Assembly: GCA_015146655.1 (NCBI GenBank)
Contig: VKHL01000034.1
Coordinates: 124,001-188,000, forward strand
Direction of reading: 5' to 3'
Length of the DNA stretch: 64,000 bases
Origin: Ochromonas danica
Lineage: Eukaryota; Sar; Chrysophyceae; Chromulinales; Chromulinaceae
Shown here: one piece after another, positions 21,544 through 36,836 of the stretch
How the letters are laid out: each line of letters begins with the position of its first letter
Position numbering within the stretch: the first letter of the stretch is position 1
The notes under the pieces: model-generated
Told to the model about the DNA's origin: nothing
Seen by the model: the letters and a program-made list of their open reading frames with translations, nothing else
The model's database searches: none
Program-made: the position numbers and the translations under genes

Positions 21544-22580
21544 TTGTGGTGCTTTATTTCTCTCTGTCATTATCTGGAGTGGATACAAACCAAACTAGCA
21601 AGTCAAGGCAGTTATAGTTGTACAAGAAGGATTGTACATTAACCATTGAGCTATTCGGGTCTGTTATTAGTGTAGTGAAGTTGTCTAACTTTGAAAGAAG
21701 AAGAAGAAATAGATGGAAGCTACAGTTTTGATTGATTGCGTGGAAGCAGAGGAGAATGCCCCACTTGTTTTTATGAAGTGATCACGTGGGACTGATTCTG
21801 ATAGACTCTGTCCATAAAATCCAATGATAGTATTTTTCTGATTCTTCTTCTATAATGTTAAATAGTCATGGGTTGTGTTTTTTCATTCCTGTTATAGATA
21901 ACTATCTACTATTTTCACTATCTGCACCATCATTCACTGTTCCCAAGAGACTGATAAATATCATAGATGTAATATCATTGGAGGTTACTGCAAAGTGGGA
22001 TGTATACCTGGTGTTCATATCTGCAGGATTACTGATGTTAACACATGCTTGACGCTTTTGACATCTCCAATCTCTACATAGCTAATTTAAATACAGTAAC
22101 AAGACAGCTAATTTAAATCCAGTAATCTTTATTGCGTGGNNNNNNNNNNNNNNNNNNNNNNNNNNNNNNNNNNNNNNNNNNNNNNNNNNNNNNNNNNNNN
22201 NNNNNNNNNNNNNNNNNNNNNNNNNNNNNNNNNNNNNNNNNNNNNNNNNNNNNNNNNNNNNNNNNNNNNNNNNNNNNNNNNNNNNNNNNNNNNNNNNNNN
22301 NNNNNNNNNNNNNNNNNCAAGAAGAAGACTACGTGAAATCAAGTAAGATACAATATTACTATTATTATTAGCACTTACTTCCTTTGTATAAACCAAAGAT
22401 CAATTCAAAGAATAACATTTTGTCTTTCGGTGTTTTTGTTTTTTGTGTGTTTGTTTTGTTTTCTGACAGATTCAGAGAATCTATCAGATTTCAAAAATCA
22501 ACTACCTTTCTTTAATTTGAAGAAGAAGCCTTTCTTTAATTTGATCTCTTCAGTGTTATTGCAAGAGTAGTGTTGACAAG
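21544..22580. other. Intergenic region with an assembly gap
   Basis: About 1.04 kb lies between the small membrane protein gene and the dynein gene, interrupted by unknown bases at 22140-22317. Just before the gap a unit beginning AGCTAATTTAAAT is repeated, at about 22079-22097 and 22107-22125. No gene is supported. Reading frames drawn across the unknown bases are meaningless. Confidence 0.6.
22140..22317. other. Assembly gap (178 unknown bases)
   Basis: A run of N lies between a 5' flank with a duplicated AT-rich unit and the dynein 5' region. A repeat-rich sequence probably stopped the assembly here. The true size may differ from 178. Confidence 0.99.
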
Positions 22581-25500
22581 ATGTCACTATCGGAACGTCA
22601 CCGATGGTGTATGAACAAATTGTTGGAATGCTTTGGCCCGGAGTTAACATCCGATCTGGCACAAAGCTTTATGCGAAATGAAAGTAATCTACAGAAGTTT
22701 AATACCTTTTTCAAAGGAGATGGAACAGGTAGATTGTTTGTCTATTACCAACCTGATCAAGTCGATGGAGAGGTAAGATGATCTTTCACACTTTCTTCTG
22801 CTCACACTGCTTTCTTCGTGGCTGACTTGCAAGTGTGTATGTGTTTGTGTCTCTCTCTATCTCTATCTTTGCATTGTGTTTTTATGCCCTTGTGTGTGTC
22901 TGTCCGTATGTGTGATTTTGTGTCTGCATGTCTGTGCCTGCCTGTGTGTGATTTTGGGGGAAAATAGTCCTGGAGTGAAAATCCTGGACCCAAACAGCTT
23001 TCTTTGACTGATGGAACAACCGGGTTAATGACTCACAAATGCTGTTATTTCGTTCGTAACGTAGCCAATGGAGTTGCTTTAGATATCGCCAAAGCAGGTG
23101 ATAGTGATCTGCTCTTTGGAGAACTTGGTAACTCTCCATTGGGAACCATTGAAGCTATTTTGAGTCAATCCTACCGTCCACTCATTGATGTCTATGACAA
23201 TTGGGGGAAAGTTGATGAAGAACAAAAGACTGACTTTATCAATGAAATTGGTGCTTTCATTAACAACATTAATGAAGCATTAACATCCTTTGCTTCAGGA
23301 TTAGAATTACGTGCACCTGATCCAAAGATTTTACGTGCTGTAGAAGTGAAAACACATCGTACAGCATTACCACCAGAAGCGATTGAACATTTTGAATCCT
23401 TATTAAATGAATGGTGTAATCAGATTGAACGTTATCTTAATCAATCTAGTCAGAATGGGGATAATGAAGATGTTGGTCCACGTGGTGAATTAGAATATTG
23501 GCGTTCTCGTATGCAGAAGTTAACAAGTATTACAGAACAATTAAAAAGACCTGATTGTAAGCAGGTGATTAGTGTTTTAAGTGCATTAACGAAAGCTGCC
23601 ACAGATACAGGCAAGCAGAATATTGCCAATTCGTTACGTCGTTGGAAACAGATTGATGTTAACATTACAGAAGCTGCTAATGAAGCTAAAGACAATGTAA
23701 AGTATCTGTATACTTTAGAGAGATTTATTGATCCTTTGTATACAGGCAATGCAGAGACTATTATTGATACCTTACCAGCATTAATGAATTCGATTAAGAT
23801 GATTCATACTATTGCAAGATATTATAATACACCAGAACGTATGACAGCGTTATTTGCTAAGATTACAGAACAAATGATAGCAAATTGTAAGATGCATATC
23901 ATGAATGACAATGAAATTGATAGTCTTTGGGATAGTGATCCACAAGAATTAGTTCGTAAATTAGAATCTTGTCTTAAACTCAATGATGCTTATCAAGAAC
24001 AATATCGTCTAACAAAGAATAAACTTGAACAAACACCAAAAGGCAAACAATTTTCTTTTAATGAAATGCAAATTTTTGGTAAATTTGATTTATTCTGTAG
24101 ACGTGTTTATAAATTGATCTATATGTTTAGTACAATTGATCAATTTAATTCCTTATCCAAGAATAAATTAGAAGATATGGATAAACTAATTGAACAATTC
24201 CATCAGATTGTACGTGAGTTTCGATTAAAACGACATGATCTCTTAGATTATCATAATAACAAATTTGATCGTGATTATGTAGAATTTAATGTGAAGATAA
24301 CAGATTTAGAAGCTAACTTACAACAATATATTAATCAAAGCTTTGAGAATATTACTTCCATTGAACATTCTTTACGATTATTAAAGAAGTTTCAATCAAT
24401 CTTACAACGTGAATCATTAAAATCTGATTTAGATTCAAAATTGAATATTATTTTTCAAAATTATGGACAAGAATTAGAACAAGTACAACAATTATATGAA
24501 AAAGAAAAGCATGATCCACCTATTCCACGTAATTTACCTCCTGTTGCAGGGAATATTACCTGGTCACGTCATTTATTAAAACGTATTGAAGAACCTATGA
24601 AACAATTTGAATCAAATCAAAATGTTTTAGCAGGGAAAGATGCTAAACGTATTATTAAAATGTATAATAAAGTAGCGAAGACATTAGTTGCTTTTGAATA
24701 TCTATGGTATCAAGCATGGGTACAAAGTATTGATCAAGCTAAAGCTGGTTTACAAGCAACATTAATTATACGTCATCCTGATGATGGGAAACTTTATGTT
24801 AACTTTGATCAAGAAATTTTACAATTAATTCGTGAAGCAAAATGTCTTGATCGTATGGGTATTGATGTTCCTGATGGTGCACGTATTGTTTTATTTCAAG
24901 AGGATAAGTTTAAAAACTATCATAATGAATTACATTGGGCATTAAGTGAATATGATAAAGTCATTGCTAATGTCATTCCTGTTACAGCAATGGTATTACG
25001 ACCACATTTCCGTGATATGGAACATAAATTACGTCCTGGTATGATAACTTTAACATGGACATCTATGAATATTGATGCTTATAAAGCACATATTCATGCT
25101 GGTTTACGTCGTTTACAAGAATTAGTTGCTAATATTAATGATATTATTGAAAATCGTATTGAAAAGAATTTGAAAATTGTTTCAAAAACATTACTTGTTG
25201 ATCTACCTGATGCTGAATCTTTTACAGTAGAAGAATTTGTGAAAATGCAAGAAAAACATATTACCAAACAATCTACTTTATTACAAGGAAAGAATTTAGA
25301 AATTGAATTTGCTGTACGTGATTTAATTAAGACAATTTCAAGTTATAAATTAGATGGTAATGTTGAAGCAGTCTCTGAAGAAGAAGTGAATAAATTGAAG
25401 AAACATTATAATCATTTCATGTATCAAGCTTTATTACATTGTGCTAAGAATTCCATGAATGCATTAAAGAAACGTATTGGTTCACGTCCTGTTGTTGCAC

Positions 25501-28500
25501 CTACACCAGCTGGTGGTAGTGGTTCAGGAGGAGATGAGAGTCCATCTGCTAAGAAGAAGTCTATGGGAGATGGTAATTCTAGCGGCGGCGGTGGTGGTAA
25601 TGGGTTGAAGAAGGAAGTGGTAGAAGTGGCAGTACAACCTTTCTTTGAAGTTGATATTCAACTTGCTGCACCACATGTTGCATTACATCCTTCTTTAGAT
25701 GAAATACAAGAATGTATTAATCGATCAGCACAAGCTATCTTACGTTGTTTTAAGACTGTTAAAGATTGGACTGTTGATAATGAACCAAATGCAAGAAATC
25801 GTACATTTTTTGATCGTATTACAAAAGATATTGAAATTGTACGTGTTGCTTTATTATTAACAGGTTGTATACAAGGTATACGTAATACAGTACAAGATTA
25901 TCTTAATTCATTTATTAAATATAATTGGTTATGGCAAGAAGAAAAGGATATTATATATCAATCATTTATGAAAACTAATCCTTCTTTAGATGATTTTGAT
26001 CATAAATTAAGATCCTTTGGTGATATTGATAATGAAATTGCAACAATTAATGATATTCAAAATATTGGTGCTTTATCATTACGTACCGTTTCTATTAAAT
26101 CTCAATTACGTGCTGAATGTCATCGTTGGAAAATTAAATTTTCTGATAATTTACATGCACAAGCTAAAGCTAAATTAGAACATCTTACAGAGTATATTCG
26201 TATGACTAATGGTAAAGTATCACGTGAAGTAACAGATTTAGATACATTATCCTTTATTATGAGATTACTTGTTGATGTACGTGATCGTGAATCATCAATG
26301 GAAATGGAAATTAATCCTATTATGGATATGTATCGTATGTTAGAATCTTATCTTACACCAGGATTTATGGAAAAAGAAGAAATTGATAAAAAGACTGTAT
26401 TACGTACAAATTGGAAGAAATTATTAAAACAATGTGAAGCACGTACAGAAGAATTATCAAAAACACAAACCAAATATAAACGACAATTATTAAAAGATAT
26501 TAAAGAATTTAAAAAAGATGTGGAACAATTTCGTGAAGATTTCTTACGTAATGGTCCTATGGTAGATGGTATTAATCCTAATGATGCTGTTGATCGTTTA
26601 AATCGTTTTAAAGAAGAAATGAGAATACGTGAACGTAAAATGGAATCATATAAAAATGGTGAAGAATTATTTGCTTTACCTATAACAGAATATCCTGATT
26701 TAATACAAACACAAAAGGAATTAAAACTTGCTGATCAATTATTTTCATTATATGTTGATGTTTTATCAACATTAAATGGATGGAAACAAGTCTTATGGGT
26801 TGATGTTACAAAAATGATTGGTGAAATGAATGAAAAAATTGATGCTTTTTCATTACGTTGTAAGAAATTACCTGCTAGATTACGTGAATATTCAGCCTAT
26901 AAGACCTTAAAAACACAAATTGAAGATTTCCAATTGATCTTACCTCTATTACAAGAGTTTACAAAAGAAAGTATTCGTGATCGTCATTGGGAAGAAGTAA
27001 TGCATATTACCAATTCACATTTTGACTTTACAGGACCTGATTTTCGTTTACAATCTTTATTAGATATTAATCTTGTTGCACATAAAGATGAAATTGAAGA
27101 AGTTACAGATGGTGCTGATAAACAATTAAAGATTGAACGTAATTTAGAAGATATTGAAGAAACATGGCGTGTAAAGAAATTTGTATTTAGAGAATGGAAA
27201 GGTCGTAATATACAAATCTTACAAGGTACTGTAGGTGTCATGGAAGAATTAGAAGAAGCACAAATGAATTTACAAGCTATGTTAACTATGAGACATGTTG
27301 GTCCATTTCGTGAACGTGCACAAGAATTATTACAAACATTATCAGAAACATCTGATACATTAGAAAGATGGTTAAAAGTACAAATGATGTGGTGTTCATT
27401 AGAATCTGTCTTTACAGGTGGTGATATTGCGAAACAGATGCCAATGGAAGCAAAGAAATTTGCTAAAATTGATAAAGAATGGGCAAAAGTTATGGCAAAA
27501 GCATATGAAACACAAATTGTTACTGAAGCATCTGCTAATGAAATATTACGTGCTGGTTTACCTGTTATGTATTCTGAATTAGAAAAATGTCAAAAATCAT
27601 TAGAAGGATATTTAGAACAAAAGAGAAATAAATTCCCAAGATTTTATTTTGTTTCCAATCCTGGTTTATTAATCATTCTTTCACAAGGATCTGATCCATT
27701 ATCTATGAATGATCATTATGAAAAAGTCTTTGATGCTATTACCTTAGTTGATCATAATAAGAAAGATAAAACTATTATTGAGAAGTTACATGGTGATGGT
27801 GGTAATGGACATGAAGTGATACCATTCTCTACTGCTGTACGTGCTGTAGGGAATATTGAAGATTGGTTATGTGAACTCTTACGTAAGATGCAATTAACGA
27901 TGAAAGATCTTACACGTAATTGTGCAAGTGATTTAGCAGCTGTTGCGGGTGATTTAAGTCAATTACGTAACTTCGTAGATAATAATATAGCACAATTTGC
28001 TTTATTAGGTATTCAAATTCTATGGACAACAGATATGCAATTAGCATTAGAACAAATGAAAACAAAGAAAAATGCTATGAAAGAATGTAATACAAGACAA
28101 AATGAAATTTTACGTATTATGTCAAGTTGGTGCTTACAAGATCTTGGTTCAGCTGTAAATCGTCGTAAGATTGAAACATTAGTTACCATTCATGTCCATC
28201 AGAAAGATGTTACAAATGATTTAAATGCATTAGCACGTTCTAAGAAGATCTCTGATCCAAATGATTTTGAATGGTTAAAACAAGCACGATTCTATTGGAA
28301 ACCATCAGCTTCAGATGAATGTTCTGCTGATGGTGCTTGTGTTATTAGTATTACAGATGTTGATTTCAATTATCAATATGAATATCTTGGTGCTAAAGAG
28401 AGATTAGTGGTGACTCCTTTAACAGATCGTTGTTATATTACTCTAGCACAAGCATTGGGTATGTTTTTTGGTGGTGCACCTGCAGGTCCTGCTGGAACTG

Positions 28501-31500
28501 GAAAGACAGAAACAGTGAAGGATTTAGGTCGTTCATTAGGTATCTTCGTGGTGGTAACCAACTGTACTGATCAACAATCTTACCTTGATTGTGCTAAGAT
28601 CTTTAAAGGTCTTTGTATGGGTGGATTATGGGGTTGTTTTGATGAATTCAATCGTATTCGTCTACCTGTCTTATCTGTCGTAGCTCAACAAGTCTTATCT
28701 ATCTTGAATGCTAAGAAGAGTGGTGTGACACAATTTCAATTCCCTGGTGATCCACAAAATGTTACATTAATTGCATGTTGTGGTTTCTTTATTACAATGA
28801 ATCCTGGTTATGCTGGTAGACAAGAATTACCAGAGAATTTGAAAGCTTTATTCCGTGGTGTAGCTATGATGGTTCCTGATTTCCAAATGATTATGAAAGT
28901 TAAACTTTGTTCAGTTGGTTATGAACAATTTGAAATGTTATCACAGAAATTCTATGTACTTTATAATACATGTAAAGAACAGTTATCAGCACAAAAACAT
29001 TATGATTGGGGTTTAAGAAATATTTTAGCTGTTTTACGTACAGCTGGTGCAACAAAGAGAGATAATTTAAGTACTTCCGAATCTTTCTTAATGTATCGTA
29101 CTCTACGTGAGATGAACTTATCGAAAATGGTTGCACAAGATGTTCCTTTATTCTTATCATTATTAGCTGATTTATTCCCTAATTTAGCCCCTCCTCCTAA
29201 AGCTGAATATCCACAACTTGAAGCTGCTTTAAAGAATTCTGTTGAAGGCTTTCGTTTAGTCTATCATCCTACTTGGGTAGGTAAAGTCTTACAGTTATAT
29301 GATACCACCTTAGTGAGACATGGTATCATGTTGGTTGGTCCTAGTGGTGGTGGTAAAACTCAAATCTTCAAGTGTTTACGATCTGCTTTGGATGTAACTA
29401 CAGGGATTACTCATAAAGATGTTCGTTTAAATCCTAAAGCTATTCGTGCACAAGAAATGTATGGTGAAATGGATCCTTTATCTGGTGAATGGACTACAGG
29501 TGTCTTTGCTGCTATGTGGGCAAAATATAACAATCGTCAAAATGCTTATAATACTTGGATTATTGCTGATGGACCTGTTGATGCAATTTGGATTGAAGAT
29601 TTAAATACTGTCTTAGATGATAATAAGATCTTAACATTAGCAAATGGTGATCGTATCCCTATGACAGCTAATGTGAAAATCATGTTTGAAGTAGAAACAT
29701 TAGTTAATGCTTCACCTGCTACAGTATCACGTGCAGGTATTATCTATGTCTCTGAGACAGATTTAGATTTTTCACCTACAATGGAAGGATGGGTTCGTAA
29801 ACAACCACAAAGTCATCAAACTATTTTACGTAATTTAATACAGAAATATCTCGGAACAAGTCAACCTACTGATCCAGGACCTATCTTTGATTGGTTAACT
29901 CGTAATGTTGCTCAAGTTATGACAACTTCTCGTGTTGGTACAACAACATCGTTATGTGACTTATTCAAAGGTTTAACAGATGGTAAAGGAGCGTGTGATA
30001 TTACTATTGATATGGAAGTACGAATGGAAAAGATCTTCCTCTATTGTCTCGTTTGGTCAGTTGGTGGTCTATTAGAAGCTGATGCTCGTATGAAATTTGA
30101 TGCTTTCTTACGTACTATAGACAAGACAAATATGATGCCTAGATGTGAATCTCATGAGACTATTTATGAATATTGGGTAAATCCTGAGACAGGAGATTGG
30201 CAATTATGGAAACCACCTATTTGGCATTATCCTGTTGGACAAGAGAAGTTAGACTTCTCTAACTTGTTAGTCCCTACTATGGATTCTACTCGTGCTATCT
30301 ACAATCTCACTCATATGCACAAACAAAAGAAGGCTATTTGTATGGTTGGTGGTGAAGGAACAGCTAAAACCTCTACTGCACTTATGTTCTTCCGTACTCT
30401 TGATCCTAGTGAAATGTTGGTTAAACGTGTTAACTTTTCATCTGCTACTACTCCTTTCATGTGTCAATCAGCTATTGAAGTAGAATTAGAAAAGCGTGGT
30501 GGTCGTAATTTTGGTCCACCAGGTGGTAAAGCTATGACAATCTTTATGGATGATCTCTCTATGCCTGAAGTGAATACTTGGGGTGATCAACCAACACTTG
30601 AAATGGTACGATTAATTGTAGAGTTTGGTGGCTTTTGTTTCTTAGATAAAGATAAACGTGGTGATTTCAAGATATGTGAGGATTTACAATATATGGCTGC
30701 TATGCAACATCCTGGTGGTGGAAAGAATGATATTCCAAATCGTTTAAAACGTAACTTCTTTATCTTTAATATGGTGCTACCTTCTATTACCTCTATTAAT
30801 GATATCTATGGTCAAATGTTAAATGGACGTTTCCCTGAAAAGAAATTTCCAGAAGAAACATTACAAGTTGTTCGTAAACTAACTGCTTCTACTATTGCCT
30901 TATGGAAGACAATGAAAGATAAAATGTTACCTACACCAGCAAAATTTCATTATATCTTTAACTTACGTGAATTATCACGTGTCTTTCAAGGTGTCTTATT
31001 AACACCCACAGAGACTGTTAGAACAGGTGGATATCGTTGTGAACAAAAAGTAGTTGCTTTCCCTGGTGGTGGTGTTACATTATTACGTATTTGGAAACAT
31101 GAATGTGCACGTGTCTTTTGTGATAAGTTGACAAACTTGAAAGATAAGGCAATCTATAATCAATATATTGAAAATCAAATTTTAGAGAGCTTTGGAACAG
31201 ATTTAGCAAGTCAAACACAACAACCATTCTATATGGTGAATTTCTTACGACCTGATGTCTTTGATGAAGAAGGTGTAATGGTAGAAGAAGCACCTAAAAC
31301 ATATGAACCAGGTGGAGGATTAGATGATATTCGTCCATTAGTTGTCTCTTTCTTAGACAAATTTAATACAGAATTCCCTGCTAAACGAATGGAATTAGTT
31401 CTCTTTAATGATGCATTAGAACATCTATTACGTATTAATCGTTTAATGGAAATGCCACGTGGATCAGGTTTATTAGTTGGTGTAGGTGGATCAGGAAAAC

Positions 31501-34500
31501 AATCATTAACAAGATTATCATCTTATATCTCTCGTTCTTTCCAATTTCAAATTACATTAACAAAACAATATAATAAGAATTCTTTTATGGAAGATGTACA
31601 AACATTATATAAATCAGCTGGTCATATGCGTAAACCTACAACATTCTTATTTACAGAATCAGAAATTAAAGATGAAGTTTTCTTAGAATTTATTAATTCT
31701 ATCTTATTAACAGGTGAAATACCTGGTTTATTTGCTAAAGATGAAATTTTAGCTATTACTGCTGATTTACGAAATTCTTTTATTAAAGAACGTCCAGGTA
31801 TGGATGATACACAAGATAATTTAAAACAATATTTCATTGATAAAGTACGAGATAATTTACATTTAATGATATGTATGTCACCAATGAATCCAAAATTTCC
31901 TGTACGTGCACGTAAATTTCCTGGTATTATCTCTTGTCCTACAATTGATTGGTTCTTACCTTGGCCATCAGATGCTTTAGTTGCTTTATCAAAAGCATTT
32001 ATTCAGAATTATCATGTTGAATGTACACCTGAAGTGAAATTAGGATTAATGACACATATGGGTATGGTTCATTCTATGGTAACAGAAGTCTGTGAGGAAT
32101 ATTTTTTGAAAATGCGTCGTCGTGTTTATCAAACACCCAAATCATATCTTTCCTTTATACAAAATTTTACAAACCTTTATGGTGTAAAATTAGCAGAATT
32201 AAAAGTAAAAGAAGGACGTGTTAATCTTGGTTTACAAAAATTAATTCAAGGTGCACAAGATGTTGAAGATATGAAAAAAGTATTAGCAGAAGAACAAGTT
32301 AAATTAGATGTTGCCACACAAGAAACAAATAAAATGTTAGCATCATTAGAAGTTTCTTCTGCTGAAGCTAAACGTGAATCAGATAAAGTACAAACTATTA
32401 AAAATAAATGTATGGCAGATGCTGAACGTATTGCTGGTGAAAAGGCAGCTTGTATGGCTGATTTAGCTAAGGCACAACCTTTTGTTGATGAAGCTGAAAC
32501 AGCTATTCGTTCTATTAAACCTGCTGATATTGGTGAAGTAAAGAAATTTGCTAATCCTGCTACTATTATTCAAATGGTTTTTGATGGTATTTTAATCTTA
32601 TTTAAATTACCATTAAATCCACCTAAAGCAACTAAATTAGTTATTGCTAAACAAGAAATTAATTTTATTGAACCATCATTTCGTCCACATGGTGTAGCTG
32701 TTATGAATAAAGCCGATTTCTTAGCACAAGTGATTGAATTTGGTAATAATGGTAAAGATATGATTAATGAAGAGACTATTGAATTATTATCGTGTTATAT
32801 TGATCTTGAAGGATTTACCTCACAAGTTGCTAAAAATGCTTCTAAAGCAGCTGAAGGTTTATGTACTTGGGTACGTGCAATGAAATTCTATCATGAAGCA
32901 TCTAAAATTGTTAAACCTAAATTAGAAGCTTTATCTATTGCTGAAGCTAATTTAGAAGCTGCAAATAAAGCTTTAGCAGCTGCTGAACATCGTTTAGAAG
33001 CTTGTCAAGCAAGATTAAATGAATTACAAGCAATGTTTGATACGCAAATGGCTGAAAAACGTCGTATTGAAGATGGTGCAATGGCATTACAACGTAAAAT
33101 GGTTATGGCATCACAATTAATTAATGGTTTAGCAGGTGAACGTGTACGTTGGACAGAAGATAGTAATAACTTTTCTGATTTAAAACGTCGTTTAGTTGGT
33201 GATTGTGCTGCAGCATGTGCTTTTGTTTCTTATTGTGGACCATTTAATCAAGAATTTCGTAAATATCTAATTGAAGAGAAATGTATGAAAGATTGTCAAC
33301 ATCGTGCTGTACCGATTACATTAGATTTAGATATTATTACCTTTATGGTTGATATTGGTACGATTGGTGATTGGAATATGCAAGGTTTACCAGCAGATCC
33401 ATTATCTATTCAAAACGGTAAGTACCCTGTATAACATGTCATTCATCTGTTATTGTGTTATCTCTATTAATAATGTTTGTAATTTATAGGTATTTTGGTA
33501 ACACGATCTAGTCGTTTTCCTCTTATGATTGATCCACAAGGTCAAGCATTAAATTGGATTAAAAATCGTGAAGCAACGAATGTTCCTATATGGGGTCAAA
33601 CAACTTTAACTGATCCAAAATTAAAAGATAAATTAGAAAGTTGTATGGGAGATGGATTAGCATTAATTGTTGTGGGTGTGGAAGAAGAAATTGATCCTAT
33701 GCTTGATCCTGTCTTAGAAAAGCAATTAATTACGAAGGGCAAGAGGAAATTTGTCAATGTTTCAGACAAGTTAATGGATTATGATGAAAAGTTTATGATG
33801 TACTTTATTACTCGTTTACCCAATCCTAATTTCTCTCCTGAATTACAAGCTAAAACAAATGTCGTAGATTTTACTGTAACACAGAAAGGATTAGAAGAAC
33901 AATTACTTGGAAAAGTGATTGGTAAAGAACAAAAGGCATTAGAAGATCAATTAAACTCTGTCTTAGAAGAAGTCAATGTGAATACAAAGGCATTACTTGC
34001 TTTAGATGCTTCTTTATTAGAGAGATTAACCTCTAATACAGGTAATCTCTTAGAAGATGAAGAACTAATTGGTGTCTTAGCTAATACAAAAGCTAAAGCA
34101 GCTGAAGTGAATGTTAAATTATCAGCAGCAGCAGATACCAAAACATCCATTGCAGAGAAAAGAGAACAATTTCGTCCTGTTGCAACACGTGGTTCTGTCT
34201 TATACTTTTCGATTGTTGAAATGAGTGGAGTGAATTGTATGTATCAAACTTCATTAACACAATTCTTAGTACTCTTTATGGAATCAATGGATAAAGCAGA
34301 AAAGGCATCATTAGCAAGTAAACGTGTTCAAAATATTATTGAAACAATGACATATCATGTTTATCGATATATTAATCGTGGATTATATGAAGCGGATAAG
34401 TTAACCTTTGTTGTCTTAGTGACATTAAAGATTCTGATTACTGCTAATCATCTTCGTTCAGCTGATATGACTTTATTCTTACGTGGTGGTGCAGCATTAG

Positions 34501-34675
34501 ATATTGATTCTGTACGTCGTAAACCATTTAGTTGGATTTCAAATGAAGCATGGTTAAATGTTGTAGAATTATCACAATCACAGAAATTCTTTGCTAATCT
34601 TCCTAATGATATGTCAGGTAAGAATTGAATAGACTGTCTAATGATTGCCCTATATCCTCTCTAATACTTGTGTGT

Positions 34676-34709
<34 letters not shown>

Positions 34710-36836
34710 ATCTATCTAATAGCTAATGAAGCCATGTGGAGAAGATGGTATGAAGATAATGAACCTGAACAAATGAATATTCCTGACTATGAACAAAAGA
34801 TTGCAGATGTTCCAATTATTGGACCATTCTATCGTCTATTACTTGTTCGTGCATTACGTATGGATCGTTGTATGCTAATGTGTAAATGGTTTGTTCGTCA
34901 TATTGAGGAAATGGGTCCAGCTTTCGTTGAACCTGTAACGGATACTATTGAAAGCATTTATGATGGTATGGTAGCACATACACCTGTTATCTTCTTATTA
35001 TCCATTGGTGCTGATCCAACAGAGTCAATTGAAGGTTTAGCAAGAAAACGTAAATTACCAAGTCCTGCAGTTATTTCCATGGGTGAAGGACAAGAACCTG
35101 TTGCTATTAAAGCTATGCAAGCAGGTTCTGCTAATGGTACATGGGTTTTATTACAAAATTGTGAATTAGGTTTAGAACTGATGGCAACAATGGAAGAGTT
35201 TTTAGATAGATTACGTGAAGGACAAGATCCAAATTTCCGTCTATTTATTACAGCTTTACCTGATAAAGCCTTTCCATTAGGTTTATTACAAATGTCAACG
35301 AAAGTAACAAATGAACCACCAGCAGGATTAAAAGCAGGTATTTTACGTTCTTATACGATTATTGTTGATCAAGATCGTTTAGAACGTGTTGATCAAGGTG
35401 CAGCACAATGGAGACAATTACTCTTTGCATTATGTTTTTTACATTCTGTTGTACAAGAAAGACGTAAATTTGGTTCATTAGGATGGAGTATACCATATGA
35501 ATATAATAATGGTGATTTAACAGCATGTATTCTCTTTTTAGAGAAACATTTATATAATGGATCAATCTCTTGGCCAACTTTTCAATATATGGTATGTGAA
35601 GCACAATATGGTGGAAAGATTACAGATTCATTAGATCGAAGATTATTTAAAACATATACTAGTGTATGGTTAAATGCTTCAACATGTCAAGAAGGTTTTG
35701 CATTTAATCCAAAAGCACCTATTTTTAAAATACCTGATAATTTTCTATATCGTGTTGAAAATTATGAAAATATTGGACAATATCATCAATATATTAAAAA
35801 CTTTCCTGAAGTTGATAGTCCAGAGATTTTTGGATTACATCCTAATGCTGATTTAACATTCCGTGTTAAAGAAGTAACAGCTTTATTAAATACATTAGGT
35901 GAAACACAACCTAAAGGTGGTGGTAATACAGGTGATGGATTAAGTCGTGAAGATATTGTTTCAGAGAAAGCAGCAGAGATTATTAGTCGTATGCCAGAAC
36001 ATTATATTGAAGAAGAATATAAATTAAAGATTAATAAATTAGGTGGATTAACAATACCATTAAATATCTTCTTATTCCAAGAGATACAACGTTTACAAAA
36101 TGTCATTTATAAAGTTGAATTTATGTTAAAACAATTACGATTAGCTATTAATGGTGAAGTCGTGATGACAGATCAATTACAACAATGTCTAGATGCTATC
36201 TATGAAGCTAAAGTACCTCGTATGTGGTTATTCACTGTAGCAGGTGATGAATTCTCATGGATTTTACCAACACTTGGTTTATGGTTTTCATCTCTATTAC
36301 AACGTGATGAACAAGATCGTACCTGGTTATTAACAGGTCGTCCTAATACCTATTGGTTAACAGGATTCTTTAATCCACAAGGTATGTTAACAGCTATGAA
36401 ACAAGAAGTTTGTCGTAAACATCAAAAAGATGCTAATAAATGGGCATTAGATGATATCATTTATCATACTGAAGTAACTAATTATGATCGTATTGAATCT
36501 GTTAAATCACCACCTGGTGAAGGATGTTACATTCATGGTCTATTCTTAGAAGGATGTGCATGGTCTAAAGAACATCAACATCTTGTAGAATCAGAACCAA
36601 AAGTTCTCTTTGTACCTTTACCTGTCTTACTTGTCTCAGCAAATCTAAAACAAGATGAGATGAAGAATCGTAAAGATGTCTATGGTGCACAAGGACCTTA
36701 TGAATGTCCATGTTATAAATATCGTTCACGTACTGATCGATATTTCATCTTTATGGTCACATTGAAATGTACACAAGAGAAGAATCCTGCTTTCTGGACT
36801 TTACGTGCTGTGGGATTGCTATGTAATACTGACTAA
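22581..36836 (+). CDS. Axonemal dynein heavy chain, outer-arm gamma (DNAH5/DNAH8) type
   Basis: Four exons (22581-22772, 22968-33417, 33490-34617, 34723-36836) join to 4,627 residues, full length for the family. The protein is the motor of a ciliary dynein arm and drives microtubule sliding. In order: an N-terminal tail (DHC_N1/N2) to about residue 1750; AAA1 with P-loop GPAGTGKT (about 1904) and WGCFDEFNRI; AAA2 with GPSGGGKT (about 2188); AAA3 with GGEGTAKT (about 2525); AAA4 with GVGGSGKQ (about 2902); the stalk coiled coil around the microtubule-binding tip (about 3090-3460); AAA5 and AAA6; and a C-terminal domain ending LRAVGLLCNTD. The AAA3 loop with Ala before Lys and the HYDWGLRNILAVLRTAGA segment resemble DNAH5/8 chains more than alpha or beta chains, which is a judgement from memory. 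A Gly/Ser insert (about residues 906-945) interrupts the tail. Exon 2 is 10,450 bases long and strongly favours T/A third positions. Its presence implies a motile flagellated stage. Confidence 0.97.
34670..34707. repeat. (GT)n microsatellite in dynein intron 3
   Basis: A nearly pure GT run fills about a third of the 105-base intron between 34618 and 34722. Slippage here would change intron length but not the protein. Confidence 0.9.

Noticed and set aside
22082-22396. Open frames that span the unknown bases
   Set aside because: Their residues are undetermined and no flanking likeness supports them.
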